Shown: positions 51,301 through 59,993, counted from the stretch's first letter. The stretch: DNA of 64,000 nucleotides from Fibrobacterota bacterium (GCA_947466585.1 CANIEU010000003.1:62001-126000), one strand, 5' to 3'. The notes: generated by a model from the sequence alone, not told the origin. Numbers and translations are program-made.

Positions 51301-52082
51301 TCCGCCAGTTGGCCGATCAAATCACGGTGGAACGGCGAAATATTGGAGAGCCCGAAAAGATGATAGACGGTCGAAACCGTCGCAGGCGTTTTCAGTTCGG
51401 GTCGCTTCGCAGACGACCCGGTGCCGAGCACCATTTGGGCGAATTGCGGCAAGGTGTAGCGGTAACCCTTGGCCGCATCGCCCCAACGATCGCGCAAGCC
51501 GTCTTCCTTGCGGAAGAGTGCGCGATAAATTTCCATCTGCCAACTCTCGAGTTCCGGAATGTCGGGATGATCGGCGAACCGATCGAAGCATCGCTCTCCG
51601 TGCATCCAGCTGCCGGCGAGACCGGGACGCCCGTTTTCGGCGACACGGCTGTATTCGTATTCGCGAAACAGCGCGGCGAGTCGCCCGGCAAGCTGCACCC
51701 GTTTGCGAGCGCCCTCGGCGGTGTCTCCGACATCGAGGTAGGCGCGCAACGCGGCCGGAGGATTTGCGCTTAGGTGCGTCAGCAGAAGCCCTTGAAACGA
51801 AAACGTGTCCAGCATGCGGGCGGGTTGACGCTCGGCGATGCGGTGTGCGGGGTCGCGTTCCGCCAGCAAATCCCACAACAGACGTTCGAGATGGGGGAAC
51901 GCGATGTTGACCGCGATATTCCTTTTTTCCGCGATACGCACCTTCAGCCAGTCGCGCATGGCCGACGCGGGCGTTGCGATGGAGGGTGCGCGAAAGGGAT
52001 CCCCACCGGCGTCCCGGATGTTTTCGATCAGCCGGTCCGCGAGGGCATCGAGCGAATTACTGAAGTGTAGGGTTGCCGGCAT
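48393..52082 (-). CDS. recC: Exodeoxyribonuclease V gamma subunit RecC
   Basis: A 1229-residue subunit of the double-strand-break repair enzyme RecBCD; RecC holds the other subunits together and recognises Chi. The N-terminus has SNSLDALADRLIENI, PSIATPASAMRDWLKVRIAE and NIAFPHLERLLWDLL; later FHLFGLSNISPFHRDL-like YHLFGLSNISPFH, then GVRVGGISELRGLPFRHVW and VTGLAAGVFPAPSD. Length slightly above E. coli RecC (1122). First gene of the operon. The long C-terminal nuclease-like fold is presumably inactive as in other RecC proteins, by family knowledge. The Chi sequence cannot be inferred here. Confidence 0.93.
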   Translation of the reverse strand: MPATLHFSNSLDALADRLIENIRDAGGDPFRAPSIATPASAMRDWLKVRIAEKRNIAVNIAFPHLERLLWDLLAERDPAHRIAERQPARMLDTFSFQGLLLTHLSANPPAALRAYLDVGDTAEGARKRVQLAGRLAALFREYEYSRVAENGRPGLAGSWMHGERCFDRFADHPDIPELESWQMEIYRALFRKEDGLRDRWGDAAKGYRYTLPQFAQMVLGTGSSAKRPELKTPATVSTVYHLFGLSNISPFHRDLIGQLADANRLGSAAVRFEIYALNPCAEFWEDTRTEGERRARARHRHARKVPVDVITGAQPAASERDRGVIDDAASENKLLALFGKPGRETIKLWCQLTEHAFEDDFRVPESGKLLGVIQKSVLSRLGPLPEADAEAAPEDLVRVSADDSVRLFAAPDARTELEAVRDEMAQLLRKEPGLRPEDFALIPADPDAAMPVIRAVFAGGRESAGNVPVLLPGADSSAESPLLRGFRALLSPAVLAADRNAILALLENPALRTKAGIAGDRLRAVREYWTAAGFQEGWGDETGPVHSGGEQVGEQVGKAAVSTALAAEERALLARVFDTEDASLTEGDYWPAHGVNGLLERAETARVIDWLARLRVALHPFRIGDDAFSSTAQTWAQWAAALRALLAEFLKAAEEFASDQRAERELNTFFTEMESWDRWAEPADRVSADLVRTLFEDAFRAPGSTRTAFLRGGVRVGGISELRGLPFRHVWVTGLAAGVFPAPSDAAPLDLRSYRRLPGESDPTARDLYALLEVLASATESISLSWVRRDAAKDAEVSPSRAITGLKAWLESEILPEGEEFPVRLLHAAPLPAETEAVRRSHAATWAVPPLQEIVRVNWTDLARFLENPALHAARSHFRLNAYDALDFEEEERAATLFLDRRDDRPFREAVLRAELVAPGSGEATFERLWNERARGGLLPPPPYDTVEYERLHTLVTGKLRLEADHLRSKLAAENLAFAGSLRMGPQDGKTVDPPSVSLPEFDARLLENHALDKMRLVGVLPWFFQGSGPDGGWAVLLEEGQEIAAYLLQLSITALGGAPDKTVSSVRLHGPGFLIRRSKDADKSAKAENAYTLYPLRPLEPEAARTQLKNLLLDITQAPRFDDLPLNGIESLLEKTQTGETSEGVEDWSEAIEAWRRDEQEASFGGPKFWDRILGTLATAVPRNANVQVVRRALPYIAWKQAWNPPKKQRGKSGASADESEETGEDAT

Positions 52083-52429
52083 GAGGATAAAACAGGGGTG
52101 GTTGCATGATAAAAAAGACGATTTGGAACGGCGGATCGATTGCCCTCTGATCTACCCGGCTGTGGTGATTCCCGAGGGGAGAAATTCGGCTTGACCTGGA
52201 CCGTGCAGCGACCTTAAAAATCCTTAAAGCGCAACTAAAATTGCTTTAAAAGTATAAAAACACGTTATAAAGAAGAAAATCCGGCTCTTTCGTATCAAAA
52301 AATACCGCAGTAATCATTTTGAAACAATTACAGTCCGGCATAAATTATTCTGCCCAAGGTAATGTATGGGGCCATGAGACGAAGATGAAATCGGACCTTG
52401 CAAACCTTGAACCGGGGACGGGATAACTC
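52083..52429. other. AT-rich intergenic region between recC and the DUF2341 gene
   Basis: 347 bp with no convincing gene. The stretch 52210-52345 is notably AT-rich, with repeated CTTAAA and TATAAA words. TTGACC (52191-52196) followed 17 bp later by TTAAAA (52214-52219) is a weak sigma-70-like promoter pointing to the DUF2341 gene. This region should also carry the recC promoter; GTTTTATCC just before the recC ATG is the nearest candidate. Confidence 0.4.
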
Positions 52430-53845
52430 ATGAAGAATCCAAGAATGTTGGCGGCCAGTGGGATGTGTGGCTTTGCATCCGCCTTTGCATTGGTGGCGGC
52501 GTTGGCTTTCCCGGCGACGGCGCAGGAGGATTACTCTACCTGGGCCCATACCAAGGTGATCACGCTGAACACTTCGGCCACAGGCGCCAACGTCGCGGGT
52601 CTTGTGGGCGGCTTTCAGGTGCTCGTAAGGCTGACTTCCGCGCATGCCGAAATCTTCGCCCAAGCGAAGGCGAACGGCGCGGATCTTCGCTTCCGCCGGT
52701 TGCCGGGACCTTCGCTGCGCTATCAGATCGAGCGTTGGGATTCAGCCGGTCAAACCGCCAGCATCTGGGTGCGCCTCGACACGATTCTCGGCAACAATTC
52801 CACCCAGACCTTCAACATTTATTGGGGCAAGGCATCCGCCTCCGACAGTTCGAATGGTGCGAAAACCTTTGACGCAGCGGGCGGCTACCAAGGGGTATGG
52901 CACTTCAACAACTCGTTGAACGATGCCACCGCCAACGCCATCAACGGTACCGACGAAGGCTCGACCGACATCGCCGGTGCCATTGGACGCGGCCGCGATT
53001 TCGACGGCGCGAGCCGGATCACGCTCGGCAACAATCCCGCCATGTCGAGCGGCGACGCCGACCTTTTTACCGTGGAATCGTGGGTCAATTGGACGTCCAT
53101 CGGAACGAGCGCCGCGGATCGCTATCGCTGCATCATCAACCATGGTACCACCAACAACGCCGACCAGTTCTTCATGTACGCACGGAATCCTTCCGCCGGC
53201 GGTACCGACCCGCACTACTCCTTCGGTTATTACACGGGCAGCGCGTCCAACGCGGCCTTGGGTTACGGAATTGCTTCCGATGCCGGAGTGTGGACTCACG
53301 TAACCGGCGTCTATGACGGCAACGAATGGCGCGTCTACCGCAACGGCGCGGTGGCCGCGACCGTTGCCAAGTCGGGAGCGCCCGTCAATGCCTCGGCGGA
53401 TTGGATCATCGGTGCATGGGGCTCTTCGCGCAATTTTCTCGGCAGCCTCGACGAAATCCGTTTTTCCAACAAGGTGCGCAGCGATGACTGGATCAAGCTG
53501 GCATACGAGACGCAAAAAACTGGCTCCACCACGTTGACGTACGGAGCAACCACTGTTCCGGCCGCGTTGCAGCAGCAAACGGGAAAGCAGGTCGGATTCC
53601 GTTGGGTAGAGCCCTCCGCGACGAGCCTCGTGTTCCGGCTTCCGGCAGGGGAGGGCACGGGCCTGATCCGTATCAGCGACCTTCGGGGGCGCACGGTCTG
53701 GGCCCGCGAGGCGCTTTTGGGCGCGACCGAAACATCCCTCATCGGTGAACATCTGCACGCGGGCACTTATTTGGTGCGGATGACCGTTCGCCAATCCGGT
53801 TCCGCAGACCGGGTGTGGCAGCGGAGAATAACGCTCGGGCAGTAA
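52430..53845 (+). CDS. Secreted DUF2341/LamG-like surface protein with C-terminal sorting-like tail
   Basis: A 471-residue exported protein. Signal peptide residues 1-32 (ending FPATA-QED). Residues 35-150 are a DUF2341 domain (WAHTKVITLNTSATGANVAG, VLVRLTSAHAEIF, GADLRFRRL). Residues about 155-375 are a LamG/concanavalin-like jelly roll (GVWHFNNSLNDATANAINGT, TVESWVNWTS, WTHVTGVYDGNEWRVYRNG, FLGSLDEIRFSN). Such pairs occur in cell-surface carbohydrate-binding or adhesion proteins. The last 75 residues carry GLIRISDLRGRTVW and LHAGTYLVRMTV, the tail seen in three other proteins. It is followed by a second DUF2341 gene on the same strand. Confidence 0.85.
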   Translation: MKNPRMLAASGMCGFASAFALVAALAFPATAQEDYSTWAHTKVITLNTSATGANVAGLVGGFQVLVRLTSAHAEIFAQAKANGADLRFRRLPGPSLRYQIERWDSAGQTASIWVRLDTILGNNSTQTFNIYWGKASASDSSNGAKTFDAAGGYQGVWHFNNSLNDATANAINGTDEGSTDIAGAIGRGRDFDGASRITLGNNPAMSSGDADLFTVESWVNWTSIGTSAADRYRCIINHGTTNNADQFFMYARNPSAGGTDPHYSFGYYTGSASNAALGYGIASDAGVWTHVTGVYDGNEWRVYRNGAVAATVAKSGAPVNASADWIIGAWGSSRNFLGSLDEIRFSNKVRSDDWIKLAYETQKTGSTTLTYGATTVPAALQQQTGKQVGFRWVEPSATSLVFRLPAGEGTGLIRISDLRGRTVWAREALLGATETSLIGEHLHAGTYLVRMTVRQSGSADRVWQRRITLGQ

Positions 53846-53969
53846 TTCGAGCGAAGTCGATTCCGGTTTCGAGAACCCGGGAATCCGATTTGGGGGTAAG
53901 TTGGGGGAGGGGCGACCCTACCCCTGCACACCTTTTGGCCCGGTTCTACGCCTACTCGAGGATGACCAC

Positions 53970-55517
53970 ATGAAACGATTTGGATCGATGATTTCCTCTG
54001 CGGCAGCTGGTTCCGCCCTATTGACTCTCTCCGCTCTTTCGGTACTCTCCGCCCCCTCCGTCTTTGCGCAGGAAAATTACGCGAGTTGGACCTACAGCCG
54101 GTCTTTGGTCCTCAACACCAAGACCAGCGGGGCGAATCTCGCCAACCCGGTCACCCAGTTCCCGGTGCTGGTGCGCCTGACGCACGCCAACGGCGGAGAC
54201 GTGGTGTACTACTCGCAGGGACGCGGAGCGGATCTCCGTTTTACCAAGGCCGACGGGGTGACGCGATTGCCGCACCAGATCGACTCCTGGGACAGCGCGG
54301 CGCACACCGCGACGATCTGGGTGCTGCTGGACTCGGTCAAGCCGAACGACAGCCTCCAGTCCTTCAAAATGTTTTGGAACAAAACCGGAGTTGCCGACAG
54401 CGGCAATGGCGGCAAGGTTTTCGACACCGCCAACGGATATGTCGATGTTTGGCACCTCGGCAACACGAACGATGTCGCGGCCCGTCCCAATGCGATCCCC
54501 GGACGATTCTCCGCCACACCGGTCAATTTTCCCGGGGGATATTCCCGTGTGGCCGGTGCCATCGGCTGGGCCGACAATCTGACGGGGGGAGGCAGTTCCG
54601 GAGCCACCACTTATCTCGCCATCAACGAAGGAGCTTCCACACCGCTCTACAATTTCCCCGCGGGAAACTTCACCTACTCGATATGGGCCAAGCCGACGAC
54701 GCTGGGTCGTTATGCGCGCCTGATCAGCATCGTCGGCGACGATGCAGCCTCCGGCGCAAACCGGATTTTCATGGCGGTCGCCGACGCCAACGGGTACGTC
54801 ATCGGCCGTCTTTACGCCGACGGAGCCTCGCGTGCAATCAATTCTACCACTTCGGCGACGACCGGCGCCTGGAGCCACTTCGCCTACACCATCACGCGCA
54901 ACGGCACCTCGGACGTGGGCACTCTTTATCTGAACGGTGTTCAGATCGCGACCGCGACCTTTACCTCACCGCAACAGCTCGCAGACGTAGAGCGCGCCTG
55001 GGTGCGCATCGGTCGCGACAACATCAATCCTTCAGCGGATTCCTCCCTGAATGCCGTGGTGGACGAAGCGCGGATCTCGAACGTTTCCCGTTCCGCGGAC
55101 TATCTCAAGCTGAGTTACGACATCGAAAAACCTGGTTCCGCCGTCGTCGCGCTCGGGTCCACCAGTCCGACACCGCCTGCCATTCCTCCGGCATCGCTTT
55201 TTGCTTCGGCTTCTTCGTCCCGGGAGAAGCTCGGCGCGCGTCCGGTGTCTGGCGGCATGGCCTTTCGGATTCCTCTCGCATTGCAAGGACATGCGGTCCG
55301 CCTCACGGTCACCGACTTGCACGGACGTCTCGTTGGGAGCCGCTACTTCGAAGCGGCTATTACCGCCCGGGGCGCCGAAATCACTTGGACAGGTTTGCAT
55401 TCCCGCGCTGCCGGCGTTTACGTAGCGCGCCTTCTCGCCACCGAGGAAACCGACCCAACCGAAGCCTCGGCAAAAAGCCCCGATGGCTACCGCACGACCT
55501 TTACGTTGAATCCCTGA
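53970..55517 (+). CDS. Secreted DUF2341/LamG-like surface protein, paralogue, with C-terminal sorting-like tail
   Basis: A 515-residue exported protein; signal peptide to about residue 33 (PSVFA-QEN). Domain order is as in its neighbour: DUF2341 (TYSRSLVLNTKTSGANLANP, PVLVRLTHANGGD, GADLRFTKADG, then VDVWHLGN), LamG-like jelly roll (FTYSIWAKPTTLGRYARLIS, WSHFAYTITRNG, LYLNGVQIATATF, VVDEARISNVSRS) and a C-terminal tail (RLTVTDLHGRLVGS, SRAAGVYVARLLA). Similarity to the 52430 gene runs along the whole length but is modest, so the duplication is not recent. Start 53970 has GAGGA upstream. It converges with mtgA with no gap at all between stop codons. Confidence 0.85.
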   Translation: MKRFGSMISSAAAGSALLTLSALSVLSAPSVFAQENYASWTYSRSLVLNTKTSGANLANPVTQFPVLVRLTHANGGDVVYYSQGRGADLRFTKADGVTRLPHQIDSWDSAAHTATIWVLLDSVKPNDSLQSFKMFWNKTGVADSGNGGKVFDTANGYVDVWHLGNTNDVAARPNAIPGRFSATPVNFPGGYSRVAGAIGWADNLTGGGSSGATTYLAINEGASTPLYNFPAGNFTYSIWAKPTTLGRYARLISIVGDDAASGANRIFMAVADANGYVIGRLYADGASRAINSTTSATTGAWSHFAYTITRNGTSDVGTLYLNGVQIATATFTSPQQLADVERAWVRIGRDNINPSADSSLNAVVDEARISNVSRSADYLKLSYDIEKPGSAVVALGSTSPTPPAIPPASLFASASSSREKLGARPVSGGMAFRIPLALQGHAVRLTVTDLHGRLVGSRYFEAAITARGAEITWTGLHSRAAGVYVARLLATEETDPTEASAKSPDGYRTTFTLNP

Positions 55518-56342
55518 TCAGTTGTAGCGCTGATAGAACGTCGGCATCTGGCGTAGAATGTGCGCCTGTTTGCGGAGCACGCGGGCTGGGGGATGCACGG
55601 GCGACCACGAGCGCGGCTTGGGCAGGATAGCGGCGATCAGTGCAGCCTGTGCACGCGTGAGATGGGCCGCATCGCGCCCGAAGTAATGTCGTGCGGCGAT
55701 CGGCGCACCGTACAGGCCGTCACCGGTTTCCGCGACGTTCAGGTACACCTCGAGAATCCGCTCCTTGGGCCATAGGGTTTCGATCAGGAAGGTGAACCAC
55801 ACTTCCAGCCCCTTGCGCGTCCAGGAACGGGCCGGCCACAGGAACACGTTCTTCGCCGTTTGCTGCGAGATGGTGCTCGCACCGCGTAGGCGGGCAGGCC
55901 GACCCCCGCGCCGCTCGGCACGCGCAAGGGCGCGCTCATTGTGTGCGCGGGCCTTTTGGATCGATTCGAAATCGAAACCGTTATGCTCGTAAAATCGTTG
56001 ATCCTCTGAGGTGATCACGGCCGCCGCCATCCACGGCGAAATGCGGTCGAGCGGTTCCCAATCCTTTTTCAGCGTGAGCGGTTCGCCGGTGCGGAACTGG
56101 TCCCAGAGACGCAACACCATCAGGGGCGTGGCCGGAGGCGGCACGAAGCGGTACAGCAAAACCACGGCGACGCTGGAAACCACGAAGAATACCGTAACCC
56201 AGCGTAACAGATGGAGACCGCGCCGGAAAAGGCGCCCGGGTCCTCCCGCGCGGCGGGATGTGTCATTTCGGGACGATTCGGCTGCGTGCAACGGGTTTTC
56301 CAGGTTTTTCGGATTCCGGAACTCGAATTCGAGGTACCTCAA
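55518..56342 (-). CDS. mtgA: Monofunctional peptidoglycan glycosyltransferase
   Basis: A 274-residue GT51 enzyme with one N-terminal membrane helix (about residues 46-66) and a periplasmic catalytic domain that polymerises lipid II into glycan strands. Motifs: AAAVITSEDQRFYEHNGFD with the catalytic glutamate (near residues 107-125), RGASTISQQTAKNVFLW, RKGLEVWFTFLIETLWPKER, LEVYLNVAETGDGLYG and ARHYFGRDAAHLTRAQAALI. No transpeptidase domain, hence MtgA. The start is doubtful: the first in-frame start is TTG 56342, inside a TAACTTTG box; a second TTG lies 17 codons later. Either keeps the membrane anchor. Confidence 0.9.
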   Translation of the reverse strand: MRYLEFEFRNPKNLENPLHAAESSRNDTSRRAGGPGRLFRRGLHLLRWVTVFFVVSSVAVVLLYRFVPPPATPLMVLRLWDQFRTGEPLTLKKDWEPLDRISPWMAAAVITSEDQRFYEHNGFDFESIQKARAHNERALARAERRGGRPARLRGASTISQQTAKNVFLWPARSWTRKGLEVWFTFLIETLWPKERILEVYLNVAETGDGLYGAPIAARHYFGRDAAHLTRAQAALIAAILPKPRSWSPVHPPARVLRKQAHILRQMPTFYQRYN

Positions 56343-56347
56343 AGTTA
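56340..56347 (-). promoter_or_regulatory. TAACTTTG box overlapping the putative mtgA start
   Basis: Minus-strand TAACTTTG ends in the TTG used as the first possible mtgA start. If it is a promoter, the true start must lie downstream. Confidence 0.3.
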
Positions 56348-56463
56348 ATGCTAAGGGGGCCGTTTTAATACTTTACAGGCCCCTGCGCCTCCATTTTTGC
56401 GCGGTTCCGGTTTGCACCGGTCTTCGGTGCGGCGATTTCTGTCTTTTTCGAAGCGACGGTTTC

Positions 56464-59355
56464 ATGATTTTGAACGCACTGCTCACCAAAATTTTCGGCA
56501 CCACGCACGAGCGTGAGGTCAAGCGCTTGCTTCCCCTGGTGGACGCGGTCAACGCGTTCGCCTCGCGGGTCGAAGCCTTGGATGATGCAGAACTGGTCGC
56601 CAAAACCTCCGAGTTTCGGTCGAGGCTCTCCGCCGGCGAAACCTTGGATGACCTTCTGCCGGAAGCCTTCGCCGTCTGCCGCGAAGCGGCGGACCGCCGT
56701 CTGGGCATGCTCAACATTCTGAATCCCGACTTCGGATTCGACTTCGCGGCCTTGACCCCCGCATCGCGCGCCGCCGTCGAAGAGGCCCGCCAACGCCTCG
56801 CCGACGGAACGCCGCATCCCGATCTGCTGTTTCTCGCGTCCCTGTATCACGAGATCCGCACGCTCAATCCCGAAAGCCGTTTCCCGTTCCGCTACCGTCC
56901 CTTCGACGTGCAGTTGATCGGTGGTATGGTCTTGCACGAAGGCAAGATCGCCGAAATGAAAACCGGCGAAGGCAAAACTGTGGTGGCCACGCTGCCGGTG
57001 TACCTGAACGCGCTTGCGGGCCAAGGCGTGCACGTCGTGACGGTAAACGACTATCTCGCCAAGCGCGACGCGGAGACCATGAGCCGCGTGTACCGCTTCC
57101 TCGGTCTTACCGTGGGTATCATCGTGCACGGTCTCGACGAGGCCCAGCGCAAAGAAAACTACGGCGCCGACGTGACCTACGGCACCAACAACGAATTCGG
57201 TTTCGACTACCTGCGCGACAACATGGCGCACGACATCGCCGATTGCGTGCAGCGCGAATTGAACTTCGCCATCGTCGACGAAGTGGACTCCATTCTCATC
57301 GACGAGGCGCGCACGCCCCTTATCATCTCGGGTCCCGCCGACCAGTCCACCGACAAGTACTCCAAGGCCAACGAGGTGGTGCGCCATCTGGTGCGCGATG
57401 TGCACTTCACGCTCGAAGAGAAAGACAAGCACGTCTCGCTCACCGAAGAGGGCGTCAACGTGTGCGAGCAGCAGCTCGGCCTCGAAAACCTCTACGGCGA
57501 CCTCAACGTCGAATGGGTGCACCACGTGCAGCAGGCGCTCAAGGCGTACGCGCTGTTCAAGCGCGACGTCGACTATGTCGTGCGCGACCGTCAGATTATC
57601 ATCGTCGACGAGTTCACTGGCCGCCTCATGGAAGGCCGCCGTTATTCCGAAGGGTTGCATCAAGCGATCGAGGCCAAGGAAGGCGTGCCCATCCTCCGCG
57701 AGAACCAGACGCTGGCCACCATCACCTTCCAGAACCTGTTCCGCCTTTACAAGAAGCTCGCGGGCATGACCGGTACGGCCGACACCGAAGCCACCGAGCT
57801 CATGCAGATCTACAAGCTCAAGGTGGTCGCCATCCCGACCAACCGCAACATGGTACGTTTGGATCGCGATGACGTGATCTTCAAGACAGGCGAGGCTAAG
57901 GCCAAGGCCATCGCGCAAGATATCAAGGAGCGACACGAAAAGGGACAGCCGGTGCTGGTGGGTACGGTGTCGATCGAAAAATCCGAAGAATTGTCCGCGC
58001 TGCTGAAGCGTGATGGCGTGCCGCACAACGTGTTGAACGCGAAGCAGCACGACCGTGAAGCCACGGTGATCGTGGAAGCCGGTCTCGCCGGCAAGGTCAC
58101 CATCGCCACCAACATGGCCGGCCGCGGTACTGACATCCAGCTCGGGCCCGGCGTGTCGGATCTCGGCGGCCTCTACGTGCTGGGCACCGAGCGGCACGAA
58201 AGCCGTCGTATCGACAATCAGCTGCGCGGTCGTTCGGGCCGTCAGGGCGACCCGGGCGAGTCGCAGTTCTACCTATCGCTCGAAGACGATCTCATGCGCA
58301 TCTTCGGCGGTCCCGACCGCATCATGAAGTGGATGGACCGCATGGGCGTGAAGGATGACGAGGTCATTTCGCATTCGATGGTGAACCGCGCCATCGCCAC
58401 GGCACAAAAGCGCGTCGAAGGCCAGAACTACGAAATCCGCAAACACCTGCTTGAATACGACGACGTACTCAACAAGCAGCGCACCGTGGTGTACGGCCTG
58501 CGTCGCCGTATTCTCCAAGGCGAAGAAATCCAAGACGAAATCCGCGCGCGTCTCGACGAGGCCGCCGATCTGGTGGTGGCGCCCTACGCCATCGAAGGCA
58601 ACTATCCCGAGTCGTGGGAATTGGAGAACTTCTACGCCGAGGTGAAGCGCTCCTTCGCCATCGATTACAAGATCCCCGACGACCTGCTGCAGACCCAAAC
58701 CGTTTCCGACACCGCCGAACAGGTCTCCGAGGCGATCAAGACCCGCTATGCCGAAATCGAAGAAGCGGTGGGTTCCGAAAACATGCGCGACATCGAGCGC
58801 CAGGTGTTGCTCGGCGTGATCGATATGGCCTGGCGCGAGCATTTGTACGCCATGGACGGTCTGCGCGATGCCACCCGCTTCCGCGGCTATGCGCAAAAGG
58901 ATCCGTTGCAGGAGTACAAGAAGGAAGGCTTCTCCCTGTTCGGCGCCGCGCTGGAGCGCATCGCGTTGGAGACCATCCAGCGCCTTCTGCATATCGATCC
59001 CGATTTCCTCGCTCGCCAGCAGCAGGCAATGCAGCAGGCCCGCGAGCAGGAAGCGCGCATGCGCGCCCAGTTGCAATTCAGCGCGCCCGGCGAGCCCGGC
59101 GGTGGCATTCAGGGGCCCTCGGGCGGCATATCCTCCACGCCTGCACCGCAATTCTCGGCGCCTTCCGCGTCCCAAACAGGCGGCCCCGCACGTCCGGTGG
59201 CCGGCCCCATGCCGGGCACGATGGTCCCCCGCGGATCAAATGCAGCCCAGCAGGCTCCCGGCATGAACGCCGCGTTCCGCGACGTGGGCCGCAACGATCC
59301 TTGCCCTTGCGGCAGCGGCAAGAAGTTCAAGAAGTGTCACGGAGAAGGACAGTAG
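56464..59355 (+). CDS. secA: Preprotein translocase ATPase SecA
   Basis: A 963-residue motor that pushes preproteins through SecYEG. NBD1 has QLIGGMVLHEGKIAEMKTGE then GKTVVATLP (Walker A, about residues 152-180), VTVNDYLAKRDAE and NFAIVDEVDSILIDEARTPL. NBD2 has VGTVSIEKSEELSALLKRDG, TIATNMAGRGTDIQLGPGV and IDNQLRGRSGRQGDPGESQF. The helical scaffold is intact. The C-terminal linker is rich in Pro, Gly and Gln and ends in the zinc-binding SecB/ribosome motif DPCPCGSGKKFKKCHG. Length is slightly above E. coli SecA (901). Start MILNALLTKIFG fits the family; the open frame extends upstream but is antisense to mtgA. Confidence 0.97.
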   Translation: MILNALLTKIFGTTHEREVKRLLPLVDAVNAFASRVEALDDAELVAKTSEFRSRLSAGETLDDLLPEAFAVCREAADRRLGMLNILNPDFGFDFAALTPASRAAVEEARQRLADGTPHPDLLFLASLYHEIRTLNPESRFPFRYRPFDVQLIGGMVLHEGKIAEMKTGEGKTVVATLPVYLNALAGQGVHVVTVNDYLAKRDAETMSRVYRFLGLTVGIIVHGLDEAQRKENYGADVTYGTNNEFGFDYLRDNMAHDIADCVQRELNFAIVDEVDSILIDEARTPLIISGPADQSTDKYSKANEVVRHLVRDVHFTLEEKDKHVSLTEEGVNVCEQQLGLENLYGDLNVEWVHHVQQALKAYALFKRDVDYVVRDRQIIIVDEFTGRLMEGRRYSEGLHQAIEAKEGVPILRENQTLATITFQNLFRLYKKLAGMTGTADTEATELMQIYKLKVVAIPTNRNMVRLDRDDVIFKTGEAKAKAIAQDIKERHEKGQPVLVGTVSIEKSEELSALLKRDGVPHNVLNAKQHDREATVIVEAGLAGKVTIATNMAGRGTDIQLGPGVSDLGGLYVLGTERHESRRIDNQLRGRSGRQGDPGESQFYLSLEDDLMRIFGGPDRIMKWMDRMGVKDDEVISHSMVNRAIATAQKRVEGQNYEIRKHLLEYDDVLNKQRTVVYGLRRRILQGEEIQDEIRARLDEAADLVVAPYAIEGNYPESWELENFYAEVKRSFAIDYKIPDDLLQTQTVSDTAEQVSEAIKTRYAEIEEAVGSENMRDIERQVLLGVIDMAWREHLYAMDGLRDATRFRGYAQKDPLQEYKKEGFSLFGAALERIALETIQRLLHIDPDFLARQQQAMQQAREQEARMRAQLQFSAPGEPGGGIQGPSGGISSTPAPQFSAPSASQTGGPARPVAGPMPGTMVPRGSNAAQQAPGMNAAFRDVGRNDPCPCGSGKKFKKCHGEGQ

Positions 59356-59363
59356 GGCCGAAA

Positions 59364-59993
59364 ATGTTCTTCGTCATCGAAGGCATCGACGGCGCGGGCA
59401 AGTCGACCCAGGTCGCGCTGCTCGCCGAAGCCTTGGAGGCTCGTGGCCATTCCGTGGTGCGCGTGCGCGACCCCGGCGGCACACCGCTTTCCGATCGCAT
59501 CCGCGCCTTGTTGCTCGATCCCGAAACTCCGGTGGCGCCCGCGACGGAGTTGTGTCTCTACGCCGCCGCACGCGCGCAACTCGTGCATGAAATCATCCGC
59601 CCGGCCCTCAAGGCGGGCAAGGTGGTGATCTCCGACCGGTTCACATGGTCCACCCGCGCTTATCAGGGCGGCGGTCGCGGACTGGATGCGGGGCATATCG
59701 CCGCTCTGGCCGAGGTCGCCTGCGGCGACGTTCGTCCCGCGCAGGTCTTCGTACTCGATTTGGACCCCGCCGGTCGCGAAGCCCGCATCGGCGCGCGCGC
59801 CGGAGCCGTCCGGGACCGTTTGGAGCGGGAAGGGGATGACTTCTTCAGTCGGGTGCGGCGCAGCTTTTTGGAACAGGCCGCAGAAAGCAAAGGGATGGGG
59901 CCGGGGGAAGGCATGTTGCTGTCTGCAACGCGTCCCGCCGCAGAGCTGCACGCGGAGATCCTCGACCGTGTCCTGAAGATTCTGGGCCCCTGA
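59364..59993 (+). CDS. tmk: Thymidylate kinase
   Basis: A 209-residue enzyme phosphorylating dTMP to dTDP. P-loop VIEGIDGAGKSTQVALLAEA (residues 4-23), the substrate motif VRDPGGTPLSDRIR (usually R-E-P-G-G), ISDRFTWSTRAYQGGGRGLD and a LID-like RIGARAGAVRDRLEREGDDF. Normal length. It begins 8 bp after the secA stop, so it is co-transcribed with secA. The gene then runs 31 bp to an S41 protease gene that has its own promoter-like box. Confidence 0.95.
   Translation: MFFVIEGIDGAGKSTQVALLAEALEARGHSVVRVRDPGGTPLSDRIRALLLDPETPVAPATELCLYAAARAQLVHEIIRPALKAGKVVISDRFTWSTRAYQGGGRGLDAGHIAALAEVACGDVRPAQVFVLDLDPAGREARIGARAGAVRDRLEREGDDFFSRVRRSFLEQAAESKGMGPGEGMLLSATRPAAELHAEILDRVLKILGP

Noticed and set aside
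56365-58197. 610-residue open frame antisense to secA
   Set aside because: Lies wholly within secA; high-GC genes give long antisense frames. The translation is His/Val/Glu-rich with no domain.
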